Source: Hahellaceae bacterium
GTDB lineage: Bacteria > Pseudomonadota > Gammaproteobacteria > Pseudomonadales > Oleiphilaceae
DNA: 64,000 nucleotides
Reading direction: 5' to 3'
Assembly (NCBI GenBank): GCA_024234575.1
Contig: JACKOB010000004.1
Coordinates: 634,865-698,864, forward strand
Made by a program: the position numbers and the translations under genes. Of this stretch, positions 1 to 9,012 are shown one piece after another. The notes under the pieces were generated by a model. That model worked only from the letters and a program-made list of their open reading frames with translations. It made no database searches and was not told where the DNA came from. How positions within the stretch are numbered: position 1 is the stretch's first letter; each line of letters starts with the position of its first letter.

Positions 1-1116
1 TACCTGGACCTCATTGAGGCCCTGCAGCATCGGCTCGCCTTCGCAGATATTGACGAATTTTACTACCTTTGCCGCATTTGCATGGTGAAAGACGAGCGGC
101 ACTTCGATAAGTTTGATCGCGCGTTTGGCAAGTATTTTAAAGGCATTGAATCTCTGGACTTTCTGTTAGAACAGGCCATACCGGATGAATGGCTGAGAGC
201 TGAATTTGAAAGGCAGCTGACCGACGAAGAAAAAGCCAAAATTGAATCATTGGGTGGGCTGCAGGAACTGATTGATACCTTTAAAAAACGGCTTGAAGAA
301 CAAAAAAAGAAACACCAGGGCGGTAATAAAATGATTGGTACCGGCGGTACCTCGCCATTTGGTGCCAATGGGTATAACCCCGAAGGCTTTCGTATCGGTC
401 AGGATAAGTCCCGTCATAAAAGTGCGGTGAAAGTATGGGATCAACGGGGCTATAAAGATCTGGATGACAGTATTACCATCGGCATCCGCAATATCAAAGT
501 TGCTCTGAGACGGTTACGAAAGTTTGCTCGTCAAGGTGCCGCCGATATATTGGATATCGACGACACCATTGGTGCCACCGCAAAAAATGGCGGCTATCTT
601 GACCTAAAGATGATTCCCGAGCGTCACAACACTGTGAAGGTGCTTATCTTTTTCGATGTGGGTGGCTCGATGGACCCCCATGTACGTGTTTGTGAAGAGC
701 TTTTTTCTGCATGCAAAACTGAATTCAAACACATGGAATATTTTTATTTCCACAATTTCATTTATGAATGTGTGTGGAGGAATAATATTCGCCGTACCAA
801 TGAGTCAACCTCTGTATGGGATTTGATGCACAAGTATTCCCCCGACTATAAAGTGATATTTGTGGGTGATGCATCGATGGCGCCCTATGAAATTACCCAG
901 CCAGGCGGCAGCATCGAACACTGGAATGAAGAAGCCGGTGCAGTCTGGATGCAACGTCTTACAGAGCATTTTCGTAAGGTAATATGGCTGAATCCAATGC
1001 CGGAAGATTACTGGGGGTCAGGTGGCTCGTTAGGCATTACCAAACAATTGGTAGAAGATAAAATGTATCCCCTTACGCTCGAAGGATTAGAAGCGGGAAT
1101 GAAGTATCTTACCTAG
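1..1116 (+). CDS. VWA (CoxE-type) domain protein, 5' end outside window
   Basis: The reading frame is open from the first base, so the N-terminus lies upstream; 371 residues are visible. The C-terminal half is a von Willebrand A-type domain: a hydrophobic strand ends in the MIDAS-like motif DVGGSMD (about nt 655-675), and later strands read YKVIFVGDASM and KVIWLNPMPEDYWG. This matches the CoxE/VWA family usually encoded next to a MoxR AAA+ ATPase, where the pair acts as a metallochaperone or chaperone module. A MoxR gene would be expected just upstream, outside the window. The MIDAS has Gly where DxSxS has its first Ser, as is common in CoxE proteins. An ATG at 82 is inside the conserved region and is not the real start. 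Confidence 0.8.
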   Translation, partial: YLDLIEALQHRLAFADIDEFYYLCRICMVKDERHFDKFDRAFGKYFKGIESLDFLLEQAIPDEWLRAEFERQLTDEEKAKIESLGGLQELIDTFKKRLEEQKKKHQGGNKMIGTGGTSPFGANGYNPEGFRIGQDKSRHKSAVKVWDQRGYKDLDDSITIGIRNIKVALRRLRKFARQGAADILDIDDTIGATAKNGGYLDLKMIPERHNTVKVLIFFDVGGSMDPHVRVCEELFSACKTEFKHMEYFYFHNFIYECVWRNNIRRTNESTSVWDLMHKYSPDYKVIFVGDASMAPYEITQPGGSIEHWNEEAGAVWMQRLTEHFRKVIWLNPMPEDYWGSGGSLGITKQLVEDKMYPLTLEGLEAGMKYLT

Positions 1117-1338
1117 GTTATCGCCTGTGTCCTGAGTGCCCATTACATTAATGAATCTGCAGATTTGCTTGGTTTGTAGCCAGATTAAGCTATGGTTTCC
1201 TCTAATACCTCAGAAAATTTACTATCTATTGCAATTTTGGTGAAATGTGCCGCGTTTGCTGCGGCGCAAGAATGCTAGTATCGCTGCCCAGGTTGTTAAT
1301 ATCTGCACCCAATATAATCAGGATGTCTGGAATAGAGT

Positions 1339-1863
1339 ATGACGAATTTGTTCAGGTCAGTTTTCCTAGCGTTTATCGCGGTTAGTTTTTTTACAACAGT
1401 GTCCGTTGCAGCAGAAAAAGGTTCGATACAGTCCAGAACGACGCAGTTAAAAGAAGAAGTTATTCAGCTTAATCGTGACCTGTTTGAGCTGGAAGAGTCT
1501 ATTCTGCACCCGGCTAATACACAGGTTGCAGTGTTTTTATCTGTTAATACAAAAGAAACTTTCATTCTCGACTCCGTAGAAATAAAAATTGACGGGCGAA
1601 TCGCGACGACGTACCTCTATCGTGAGAGTGAGCTGAAGGCGCTGGCAAAAGGCGGCGTTCAGCGTCTTTATATTGGTAATATCTCTACGGGGCCACATAA
1701 AATCAGTGCCGTGTTTAACGGGCAGGGCAGTAATGATAGATATTTCAGGCGTGATAAGACTTTTTCTTTTGAAAAAACAGACAAATCAAAGTTTATTGAG
1801 TTAACGATTGGCGATTCTCGCAAATTGAATGAACCCGAGTTTTCTCTAAAAGAGTGGCAGTAA
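1339..1863 (+). CDS. Exported protein of unknown function, first gene of the TPR/ExbBD cluster
   Basis: A 174-residue protein with a clear Sec signal peptide (hydrophobic core about residues 8-22, cleavage near SVAA-EK). A short charged, coiled-coil-prone stretch follows (TTQLKEEVIQLNRDLFELEE, about 34-53). The rest looks like a beta-rich domain with a hydrophobic core (QVAVFLSV, FILDSVEIKIDG, GPHKISAVFNG). No catalytic motif is visible and I do not recognise the family. It directly precedes the TPR gene, with only 4 nt between its stop and the next possible start, so it is probably the first cistron of the operon and a periplasmic subunit of the same machine. The 222 bp upstream hold no gene and probably carry the operon promoter. 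Confidence 0.75.
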   Translation: MTNLFRSVFLAFIAVSFFTTVSVAAEKGSIQSRTTQLKEEVIQLNRDLFELEESILHPANTQVAVFLSVNTKETFILDSVEIKIDGRIATTYLYRESELKALAKGGVQRLYIGNISTGPHKISAVFNGQGSNDRYFRRDKTFSFEKTDKSKFIELTIGDSRKLNEPEFSLKEWQ

Positions 1864-1867
1864 GCAA

Positions 1868-3868
1868 TTGCTATTAAAGTGTAGTAAGGCATCAAATATT
1901 GTGAGAATCAGCCGTCATTTACCAGTGATACTCTGCTTTACGCTGGCGTTTGCATATACTTCTGCCACTCGCGCCGCCGTTAGCTCAGTTCCTGATGATT
2001 TAGCGATTCGTGCCGCCCTGTACGACTTTCATCAGGGAAATTACCTCAGCGCGCTCATCACATATCCAGAAAGTGACGCCAGTGCGGACGCACAATTGTT
2101 GCGTGCACAGACACTGGCTCAATTTGGCTTGCTCGACTCTGCCAAAAAAATCCTCGAAACACTTGTGCGTGATCACGGCGGCAAGTTAAGGGCAGAAGCT
2201 GCCTTCGAACTTGGGCGTATCGATTATCGAATGGGCAGGTATGGCGATGCCATTGATGCGTTCAAACGTATTAACGGTTTGGACAAACGTCTATTGCCCA
2301 TCTATCGCCGTTATAATGCTGCCGCCATGTTAGCCCAGGGTGACTTGACGGAAGCTGCGAAAGTTTTAAGCAAGATAGAAGATAGTGTATGGGCCGGCTA
2401 TGCCTACCAAAACCTGGCTTACGAGTATTATAAAAAAGACTCCGACCCTTCGCGGGCATTAATATCAATGAGAGTCGCAGAAGCCTTAAGTGGCGTCACA
2501 TCTAAAGATTCTCCCGATGCAGAGGTCAGAGAGCTTAATAGCCGGATCCATTTGGCGGCAGGTCAAATGTCAATTGATTCTCTCGATTACGAAAAAGCGA
2601 TTACTTTTTTAAATAAAGTCAGCGTCGATGGAGCCTCCGCGCCCCAGGCCCTGTATTTACATGGTTTAGCACATGCCAAGGCAGGTCGTTTTCGGCAGGC
2701 CATACAGTCGTGGTATCGGGTAAAGAAATACCCGTTGATTGAAGACGGTGTAGCTGATGCTTTTATGGGGCTCGCCTTTGCATTTGACAAAGAGGGATAT
2801 ACCAGCAAGAGTATCCGCAGCTATCTTGAGGCAATTTCTGTACTAGACAAAGAAGTACGAACGTTAGATACCGTTATCAGTACAGTCAACGAAATTGGTG
2901 CAGTATCCGCGCTCTTGCGTGAAAGCTCTTTAGACAGGCTTGAATGGTTTTTAGCGGATAGTATTGCTACGAATACGCCCAAAGTTTCTTATCTTATTTA
3001 TCTAATTTCAGACCCTGATCTTCTGCAGCAAGTTGAGCGTATCGCCGAAATTGATGTGATGATTGACAACCTGTCGATCTGGCAGCACGACTTGTCAGTT
3101 TTCGAGAGTATGTTGGCGAGCCGGGTTACCGGATTCAAGCGCGGGGCAAAATCTGCCCAGTCTAAAATTGGGGCGGCGCAAGTGGTTCGGCTCAAGCAGC
3201 GCCGTGATAACCTTCTAGCCGAACTAACGCAGGCGGAAGCCGAAAACAACTTTATTTCAGTGGCCTCGGGGGAATTACAATCACAGTTTGACCGAGCCAA
3301 CACGTTGGCCAGCAGGGTTGATGTGATAAAAAACGCCAAGGCTGTTTCGGCTCAGGATCGTGACCACCTAACAGAGAAAATACGCATTCTAAACGGTATT
3401 TTAGTGTGGGATGCGAAAGAGCAGTACGAGCAGAATTTGCAGTCTCTTCGCCGAGAATTTTTTGAGGTCGACAAAGAAATTGAACGCTATGAGGCTAACC
3501 TCAATAGTTTTGCCACCGTTGTCTCTGGAGGTCCCGACAGGTTCGAGTCATTACTGGGTTCTACGGAAGATAAGAAAAAGCAAAATGCAGCGGTATTAAC
3601 CAAAGCGAAACAGCTTCTTGCCGATGCGGATAAAGAATTTACCGCCGCATCACTTACCATGCTTACGGCAAAACGAAATCAGTTAAATAACCGCAATGAA
3701 ACCGCTCAACAGGCCCTTGCGCATTTGTACGAAAGGTTAGCAATGCAGCAATACGAGCTGGCCGAACGACAAAGAAAGATTGAGGAAGAAAAGAGGTTGG
3801 CTGAAGAGCAGGCAAGATTAAAGTTACAGGGTAAAAAAGCAGCACAGCCTGCTAAGGGTGCGTTGTAA
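1868..3868 (+). CDS. Periplasmic TPR and coiled-coil protein of the ExbBD cluster
   Basis: A 666-residue exported protein. The hydrophobic signal segment (HLPVILCFTLAFAYTSA) ends near TRAA. The N-terminal half is helical TPR-like repeats (for example YDFHQGNYLSALITY, GRYGDAIDAFKRI, ALYLHGLAHAKAGRFRQAI). From about residue 430 to the end it is charged and coiled-coil-like, finishing in a Glu/Lys/Ala-rich tail (about 635-660). The start is uncertain: TTG at 1868 gives an 18-residue n-region, while GTG at 1901 gives a cleaner signal peptide with AAGG upstream. The stop overlaps the next ATG by one base, which argues for translational coupling. Its role is inferred as a scaffold in the periplasm; TPR proteins accompany the Myxococcus Agl/Glt motor. 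Confidence 0.8.
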   Translation: MLLKCSKASNIVRISRHLPVILCFTLAFAYTSATRAAVSSVPDDLAIRAALYDFHQGNYLSALITYPESDASADAQLLRAQTLAQFGLLDSAKKILETLVRDHGGKLRAEAAFELGRIDYRMGRYGDAIDAFKRINGLDKRLLPIYRRYNAAAMLAQGDLTEAAKVLSKIEDSVWAGYAYQNLAYEYYKKDSDPSRALISMRVAEALSGVTSKDSPDAEVRELNSRIHLAAGQMSIDSLDYEKAITFLNKVSVDGASAPQALYLHGLAHAKAGRFRQAIQSWYRVKKYPLIEDGVADAFMGLAFAFDKEGYTSKSIRSYLEAISVLDKEVRTLDTVISTVNEIGAVSALLRESSLDRLEWFLADSIATNTPKVSYLIYLISDPDLLQQVERIAEIDVMIDNLSIWQHDLSVFESMLASRVTGFKRGAKSAQSKIGAAQVVRLKQRRDNLLAELTQAEAENNFISVASGELQSQFDRANTLASRVDVIKNAKAVSAQDRDHLTEKIRILNGILVWDAKEQYEQNLQSLRREFFEVDKEIERYEANLNSFATVVSGGPDRFESLLGSTEDKKKQNAAVLTKAKQLLADADKEFTAASLTMLTAKRNQLNNRNETAQQALAHLYERLAMQQYELAERQRKIEEEKRLAEEQARLKLQGKKAAQPAKGAL

Positions 3869-6786
3869 TGCTCTTTGCAAACAAATTAATTGCCTCTCGA
3901 AAATATAAATTACTGGCTCCGTTGCGCGCAGTGGCCTGTATCTGCTTTGCCTCTGCTGTAGCCTTTTCAGCGACTTTGGAAGCAGCGCCAAAACCCAAGT
4001 TTCTGTTTGATATCAGTGGTAATGAGTCAACAATCGGTGACATAAAACCGGCCTTTATTGATTTTGGATCTGACCCTGTACCGACTATACCTATCAAAGA
4101 AATTATTCGTCGGTACAAACAGCTTTTTGATTCAACAGACGATCCGGTTATCAGAATTGACGCTTTGTGGCGCTTAAATGCCCTCGAACAAAAATTTGGT
4201 AGCGAAAAAGAGATATCAGCTAAAGACGAGCAGTTACTCTACAAAAGAGCGGTAGAAAGTTACGAGGCACTGATAGCGATGCCTAGCCCCCCGTATCCTT
4301 TGGAGCAGTTGCTTTATCAAGCCGCCAAAGCCTACGATCTAACAGGTGCGCAAGAGAAGTCAATTCAAAGTCTGGAGCGCCTGGTTAAGCGTTTTCCCAA
4401 GTCGGATTTAGCGGCGGAAGCCTGGTTCAGAATTGGTGAGTTTCAGTTCTCTAATGCTCAATATGCACTGGCAGATCAGTCATACCAGCAAACGGCAAAG
4501 AGGGGTAGCAGCACACGTTTTTACGATAAAGCACTTTTTATGTCCGGTTGGGCGCGCTTTAAGGCTGATGATAAAGATCAGGCATTAGAAAGCTTTAGCC
4601 AGGTATTGGATGTTGCTTACGAACAAGACAAGAGCCTTGAGAAGCTTTCGCGGCTTGAGCAGGAGACGGTTGATGACAGTATGCGGGCGATGAGCATGAT
4701 TTTTTCTTATGCTGACGATCCGTTGCAAACCGCGCGCATGTTACACCGTTACGAAAAGAAGCCGTACATTCATCATCTTTATGGGCATTTGTCAGGATTC
4801 TATCTTGAGCAGGAGCGCTACGAAGACAGTGCCTCGGTTAATCGGTCGTTTATTGATCTGTTTCCAAATAGTGAGTGGGCGCCGGTTTTCGCTGCCCGTA
4901 ACATAGAAACCTATAAGCAAGCGCAGTTTTCATCTAAGTTAATCGCAGAAAAGCGAGCATTTGTTAGTCGCTATGCAGGAAAGGATTCAAAAGTATCGGG
5001 CTTTTCAGTGGAAGCGAAAGAGAAGCTGATACCGTATTTACGGGAGTATCTTGATGATCTTTCGCACCTCGATTACCTGAGTGCGCAGTCTGAGAAGAAC
5101 CGTGAGAAGCAAATAGCACTCTATCAAAACGCGGCTGAATACTATGAGACCTATGCCGAGCTCATCCCGGGCGATAAGGAGTCTGGTGTAAAGCTCTTCC
5201 TGGCAGGGGAGTCTTACTTTAATGCCAATAATTACGCGGCAGCCGTGCCGGTATACTTGAAGTCAGCCTATCAGCATCCTGCTCATAAAAAGAGCCGCGA
5301 TGCCGCTTATGGTGCGATCCTGTCTTTTCGCAACACCAGCGAAGGTTTAGCGTTAGCGCAGTTGTTAAAAGAAAGCACAACTGGCGGTTCGGATAGTCGC
5401 AGGGTCGAAGCAACCAATCGTGGCCTGCAACAGGAACTCAAGCTGTCCCTCAAGTTTGCAGAAACGTTCCCCGAGGACAGTCAGACGCCTGCGTTACTGG
5501 CAAATGCGGCTAACCTTCAGTATCAGTCTGGTGCTTATCTGGCGGCCACTGAGTCAGCGGGTAGAATTGTTGCAAATAAACGATCTCAGCCGTCCCTTAA
5601 GAAAACAGCCTATCTGCTAATGGCCAACGCCTATTACGAACAGCAGAAGTTTGTGCTGGCAGAAGAAAACTTTAAGTTATTAATGCCATTGTTGGTGGCA
5701 AATGATGCGGAGCTTCGCGGTAATGTGTTAGCTAAATTGTCTGCCTCGATTTATAAGCAAGCAGAGGCCGCGGCGGCAGCCGGCAATTGGGAGCAGGCCG
5801 TAGATACCTATATTCGTTTAACGCACGAAACTCCTAACAGTGAATATAAAGTAAATGCTCTGTATGATGCATCCGCCGAATTACTGAAGCACCAGCAATG
5901 GCAGCGTGCAATCCCGTTAATGGTGGAGTTTAAGCAAGAGTTTCCCAACCATCGTCTAACGAACGAGATTTCCGATAAGCTCGTTATCGCTTACCTTGAA
6001 TCCGGCAATGGTTTATTCGCTGCGGATGCGTTGTTAACACTTGCCAACGAGCAACAGGGCACCGAAAAAGCCAGAAAAGCACTTTACCAGTCTGCGGAAC
6101 TCTTCCAGGAGTCGGGACGGCAAGATCAGGCGGCGATGCTGTTTAAAAGATACCAGAACGAATACCCAAAGCCGGTAGGTTACGCCATTGAAGCGGCGAA
6201 AAAGCTGTCTGACTACTATGCGCAAAACGCTAATGTTAAAGCGCAACAAGAGTGGCTACAGAAAATAATTGAGATAGATCGTTCCGCTAAAGATGAAAGA
6301 TCCGACAGAACCCTGTTCCTGGCTGCTGAGGCAAGCCTCTGGTTTGCCGAAGACGATAAGCAGCAGTTTGATCGTATTAAGCTGACGCAGCCTTTAAAAG
6401 CATCGATGGCGAAGAAACGTCAAGCATTAACTACCACGGTTGACGCTTATCAGCGTACGGCAGCCTATGGGGTGGCTGAGTTCCGCACACAGGCGGCCTA
6501 TAGACTGGCTGAAATATACGGCCAGCTCAGTAAAGATTTGCTTGGTTCTGCGGTGCCTGCAGGCTTGGATGAGCTGCAACAAGAGCAATACACCATTCTA
6601 TTAGAAGAACAGGCGTATCCTTTTGAAGAAAAGTCGATAGAACTTCACGAAATTAACATCAAGAACACACGCGATGGCATATATGATAAGTGGGTTCAGA
6701 AAAGTTATGCAGAGTTGGCTAGAATATTTCCTGCCAGATATTCAAGAAAAGTCAGTGTTATAGATTATGCCGAAAATGCTTACTAA
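3868..6786 (+). CDS. Large periplasmic TPR protein of the ExbBD cluster
   Basis: A 972-residue exported protein. An N-terminal signal peptide (about residues 18-40, cleavage near LEAA-PK) is followed almost entirely by TPR-like helical hairpins. Typical repeats are AAKAYDLTGAQEKSIQSLER, AWFRIGEFQFSNAQYALAD and KTAYLLMANAYYEQQKFVLA. The architecture resembles the long TPR proteins of the Myxococcus Glt/Nfs machines and the YbgF/BamD-type repeats that bind envelope partners. No lipobox is seen, so it is probably soluble in the periplasm. It overlaps the previous gene by one base and the next by 20 bases, so the three are almost certainly cotranscribed. The specific partner is unknown. Confidence 0.82.
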   Translation: MLFANKLIASRKYKLLAPLRAVACICFASAVAFSATLEAAPKPKFLFDISGNESTIGDIKPAFIDFGSDPVPTIPIKEIIRRYKQLFDSTDDPVIRIDALWRLNALEQKFGSEKEISAKDEQLLYKRAVESYEALIAMPSPPYPLEQLLYQAAKAYDLTGAQEKSIQSLERLVKRFPKSDLAAEAWFRIGEFQFSNAQYALADQSYQQTAKRGSSTRFYDKALFMSGWARFKADDKDQALESFSQVLDVAYEQDKSLEKLSRLEQETVDDSMRAMSMIFSYADDPLQTARMLHRYEKKPYIHHLYGHLSGFYLEQERYEDSASVNRSFIDLFPNSEWAPVFAARNIETYKQAQFSSKLIAEKRAFVSRYAGKDSKVSGFSVEAKEKLIPYLREYLDDLSHLDYLSAQSEKNREKQIALYQNAAEYYETYAELIPGDKESGVKLFLAGESYFNANNYAAAVPVYLKSAYQHPAHKKSRDAAYGAILSFRNTSEGLALAQLLKESTTGGSDSRRVEATNRGLQQELKLSLKFAETFPEDSQTPALLANAANLQYQSGAYLAATESAGRIVANKRSQPSLKKTAYLLMANAYYEQQKFVLAEENFKLLMPLLVANDAELRGNVLAKLSASIYKQAEAAAAAGNWEQAVDTYIRLTHETPNSEYKVNALYDASAELLKHQQWQRAIPLMVEFKQEFPNHRLTNEISDKLVIAYLESGNGLFAADALLTLANEQQGTEKARKALYQSAELFQESGRQDQAAMLFKRYQNEYPKPVGYAIEAAKKLSDYYAQNANVKAQQEWLQKIIEIDRSAKDERSDRTLFLAAEASLWFAEDDKQQFDRIKLTQPLKASMAKKRQALTTTVDAYQRTAAYGVAEFRTQAAYRLAEIYGQLSKDLLGSAVPAGLDELQQEQYTILLEEQAYPFEEKSIELHEINIKNTRDGIYDKWVQKSYAELARIFPARYSRKVSVIDYAENAY

Positions 6787-7369
6787 ATATAGCGCGCTGC
6801 TGGTAATTACCTTAATTGCCGGGTGCGCCACAAACAAGCCAGATCAAGGTGGGGTTGCAGAACTCGTCGCCAAGGCGCATTTGCCGGTTAAATCCTTAAC
6901 CGCCGAACAACAGGCCAAATACAGCGCTGCTTTAACCTTGTTGAAAAGTGGTGATTTGAGTGGGGCCGAGCTGTCATTTAAAGAACTTAGTTTGCTGTTA
7001 CCGGATGCTTCTGGTGTGTTTGCAAACCTGGGTGTTATTGCCGAAGCTCAGAATGATGAGCCCAGCGCAATTGAGTATTACAATAAGAGCCTCTCTTTAA
7101 ACCCGAGTAATGTTGTAGCGCTTAATAATCTTGGCGCAATACATACCCGCGCGGGGCATTTTAAAGAAGCCAGTAAACTGTATCTCACCGCCTTTAAAAA
7201 CAAGCCTGACAATACCAGCGTTTTGCTTAATCTGGCGGTGCTTAATGAATTGTATCTTCATGATTTAAACTCGGCCGTTAAATACTATGAGCTTTACCAG
7301 GCCAGGCTGGCTTCTCCTGATGAGATAATCGCAGCCAGAATAAGCGACTTAGGGAGAAGGGCGGATTAA
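6767..7369 (+). CDS. TPR lipoprotein of the ExbBD cluster
   Basis: A 200-residue protein with a lipoprotein signal: hydrophobic core SALLVITLIAGC with the lipobox Cys at residue 20 and Asn at +3, so retention at the outer membrane is likely (position +2 is Ala). The mature part has at least three TPR units (AALTLLKSGDLSGAELSFKE, NLGVIAEAQNDEPSAIEYYN, NNLGAIHTRAGHFKEASKLY). The ATG at 6767 lies inside the end of the preceding gene, giving a 20-bp overlap. As an outer-membrane TPR lipoprotein in an ExbB/ExbD operon it is the candidate outer-membrane anchor of the complex, comparable in position to Myxococcus GltE/AglT; this is inference. Confidence 0.82.
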   Translation: MPKMLTKYSALLVITLIAGCATNKPDQGGVAELVAKAHLPVKSLTAEQQAKYSAALTLLKSGDLSGAELSFKELSLLLPDASGVFANLGVIAEAQNDEPSAIEYYNKSLSLNPSNVVALNNLGAIHTRAGHFKEASKLYLTAFKNKPDNTSVLLNLAVLNELYLHDLNSAVKYYELYQARLASPDEIIAARISDLGRRAD

Positions 7370-7370
7370 T

Positions 7371-7664
7371 ATGGCGCAAAAGCTAACGAAGATTCTATTA
7401 CTGGCGATGCTGACCGCAAGCACGAGTGCGCTGGCACGGGATGTCCTTGAAATTCAGGGAATGTCTGTAAAAGGGAACGCAGAGCAGCCAAAAGTGCTTT
7501 ACCTGGTTCCCTGGCAGGCAACGTCTAATCCCCAGGACATCGAGCACCCGCCAGTTGATAAGATTGATGGGGCGGTCACGTTTTTAGAGCCAGAAATATT
7601 TCAAAAACAACTATACTTTAGACGAAACCTAAAGGTTAACGTCGAACCAATGCCGAAGAATTAA
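7371..7664 (+). CDS. Small periplasmic protein of the ExbBD cluster
   Basis: A 97-residue protein with a Sec signal peptide (ILLLAMLTASTSALA, cleavage near residue 22). The mature part is about 75 residues, starts RDVLEIQGMSVKG and has no known motif. It begins 1 nt after the upstream stop codon, so translational coupling is likely. I do not recognise the family. Its fixed place between the TPR lipoprotein and the proton-channel subunit suggests an accessory periplasmic subunit. Confidence 0.72.
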   Translation: MAQKLTKILLLAMLTASTSALARDVLEIQGMSVKGNAEQPKVLYLVPWQATSNPQDIEHPPVDKIDGAVTFLEPEIFQKQLYFRRNLKVNVEPMPKN

Positions 7665-7711
7665 TATCATCCACTAAGGAAGTTTTTCCAGACAATACGG
7701 AGTTTGTATTC

Positions 7712-8350
7712 ATGATCGAAACAGTTGTACGATTTTTTCAGGAAGGTGGCATATTTATGTACCCAATCGCTGTCGTTTTGGCGCTGGGTCTGGCTATCGC
7801 AATTGAACGATACATCTATTTAACCGTAACCAAAGGTGCCAACCGGCAGGCATTTGATGTAGGAGTACTGCCACTTCTGCGCAAGCGTGACTATAAAACC
7901 GCCCTAAAATACGCCACCCAGTCAACGACCGCAATTGGCGCAATAATGAGTGCAGGTTTGGCGCGACTGGTAAACCAGCAAACGCGTGAAGATATTGAAT
8001 ACGCCTTAGAAGAAGGTTTAATGGAAACGCTGCCAAGACTTGAAAAACGTACCCAATACCTGGCAACGCTGGCTAACGTATCTACCCTTTTGGGGCTCTT
8101 GGGCACCATTATTGGTCTAATTGCGGCCTTTACTGCTGTAGCCAATGCAGACCCGGCGGAAAAAGCCAGCTTATTGTCGCAAAGTATCTCGGTGGCGATG
8201 AACACCACAGCGTTCGGCTTGATGGCGGCTATTCCATTATTGCTAATGCACGCAGTATTGCAGACGAAAACCAACGAAATCGTCGACAGCTTCGAAATGG
8301 CTGGTGTTAAGTTTCTAAATATTATCTCTGACCAAACGCCTGACAAGTAG
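7712..8350 (+). CDS. MotA/TolQ/ExbB-type proton channel subunit
   Basis: A 212-residue ExbB/TolQ-family inner-membrane protein. It has a first membrane segment at about residues 14-33 (MYPIAVVLALGLAIAIERYI). A cytoplasmic domain follows, with the family signature IEYALEEGLMETLPRLEKR leading into YLATLANVSTLLGLLGTIIG. A last pair of membrane segments includes SQSISVAMNTTAFGLMAAIP, whose Thr/Gly positions line the channel in ExbB/TolQ. These proteins form a pentamer around the ExbD-type dimer and use the proton motive force to drive it. A GGAG lies upstream of the ATG at 7712. A 128-bp spacer with two hairpins separates it from the first ExbD-like gene, whereas the rest of the operon is tightly packed. 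Confidence 0.9.
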   Translation: MIETVVRFFQEGGIFMYPIAVVLALGLAIAIERYIYLTVTKGANRQAFDVGVLPLLRKRDYKTALKYATQSTTAIGAIMSAGLARLVNQQTREDIEYALEEGLMETLPRLEKRTQYLATLANVSTLLGLLGTIIGLIAAFTAVANADPAEKASLLSQSISVAMNTTAFGLMAAIPLLLMHAVLQTKTNEIVDSFEMAGVKFLNIISDQTPDK

Positions 8351-8368
8351 CAAATTTTTTTGCGAAAA

Positions 8369-8447
8369 GTTCTTGTCAATAACGGTAGGAATACTCCGAA
8401 AATCGCAAGAACAGAAAATCAGGGGCTAAGAGAATGCACGCATTCTC
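8369..8447 (+). other. Two stem-loops between the exbB-like and exbD-like genes
   Basis: The 128-bp spacer holds GTTCTTG (8369-8375) facing CAAGAAC (8406-8412), and then a perfect 8-bp inverted repeat GAGAATGC/GCATTCTC (8430-8447) with almost no loop. Neither is followed by a T-tract, so they are not classical terminators. They may act as RNA stability or processing elements that set channel-to-ExbD expression ratio. Confidence 0.4.
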
Positions 8448-8478
8448 GAAGTAGAAAATGGATTTCAGGGTATAGGCT

Positions 8479-9012
8479 ATGAGAAGAAAGCACAGGCGTT
8501 TTGCTCAGGAAGCGGATTTGGATATTACCGCTTTCATGAACTTAATGATTGTTTTGGTGCCGGTATTACTACTAAGTATGGTTTTCGCACACACCAGTGT
8601 GTTGGATTTAAACTTCCCGTTAAGTGGCGATGAAAGCACAGATAATACCGAGCAACCGTTACAGTTACAGGTCATCATCAGAGGCGATAAGCTCGTTTTG
8701 GCTGATTCAAATGCGGGACTGATTGATACCATTCCAGCCGCCGAATCTGGTTACGACTTCACGCGGCTGCAAGAGGTATTGAAGCAGTTGAAGGCGCGTT
8801 TGCCTGATAAGCGGGATATCACGATTCTTGCTGAAAAAGACATTTCCTATCAGACACTAGTTTCAGCGATGGATACCGTTCGTTCTTATAAAGCGGTTGT
8901 TGCTGCCAGCTTAGTGGATGCTGAGTTGTTTCCGGATATTTCAATTGGTGATGCACCAGATCTCGGTTTGGGTGCGAAGACTTCCCCGCTAAGCAACGGG
9001 GGTGAAGGATGA
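8479..9012 (+). CDS. ExbD/TolR-like protein 1, Asn at the proton-carrying position
   Basis: A 177-residue ExbD/TolR family protein. It has a short basic cytoplasmic N-terminus (RRKHRRF), a single membrane segment (about residues 18-38, FMNLMIVLVPVLLLSMVF) and a periplasmic domain with the ExbD fold (LQLQVIIRGDKLVLAD near the start; TILAEKDISYQTLVSAMDTV, the conserved D-x-x-x-x-Y motif, near the end). In canonical ExbD/TolR the membrane segment carries an essential Asp. Here the aligned residue is Asn21 (codon 8539-8541, AAC), so this subunit probably cannot take part in proton transfer. The gene overlaps the second ExbD-like gene by 4 bases. It is most likely a structural partner in a heterodimeric stator arm. 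Confidence 0.88.
   Translation: MRRKHRRFAQEADLDITAFMNLMIVLVPVLLLSMVFAHTSVLDLNFPLSGDESTDNTEQPLQLQVIIRGDKLVLADSNAGLIDTIPAAESGYDFTRLQEVLKQLKARLPDKRDITILAEKDISYQTLVSAMDTVRSYKAVVAASLVDAELFPDISIGDAPDLGLGAKTSPLSNGGEG

Noticed and set aside
7891..8379. Minus-strand frame of 162 codons across the ExbB-like gene
   Set aside because: The plus strand encodes an unambiguous MotA/TolQ/ExbB protein; this is a shadow frame.
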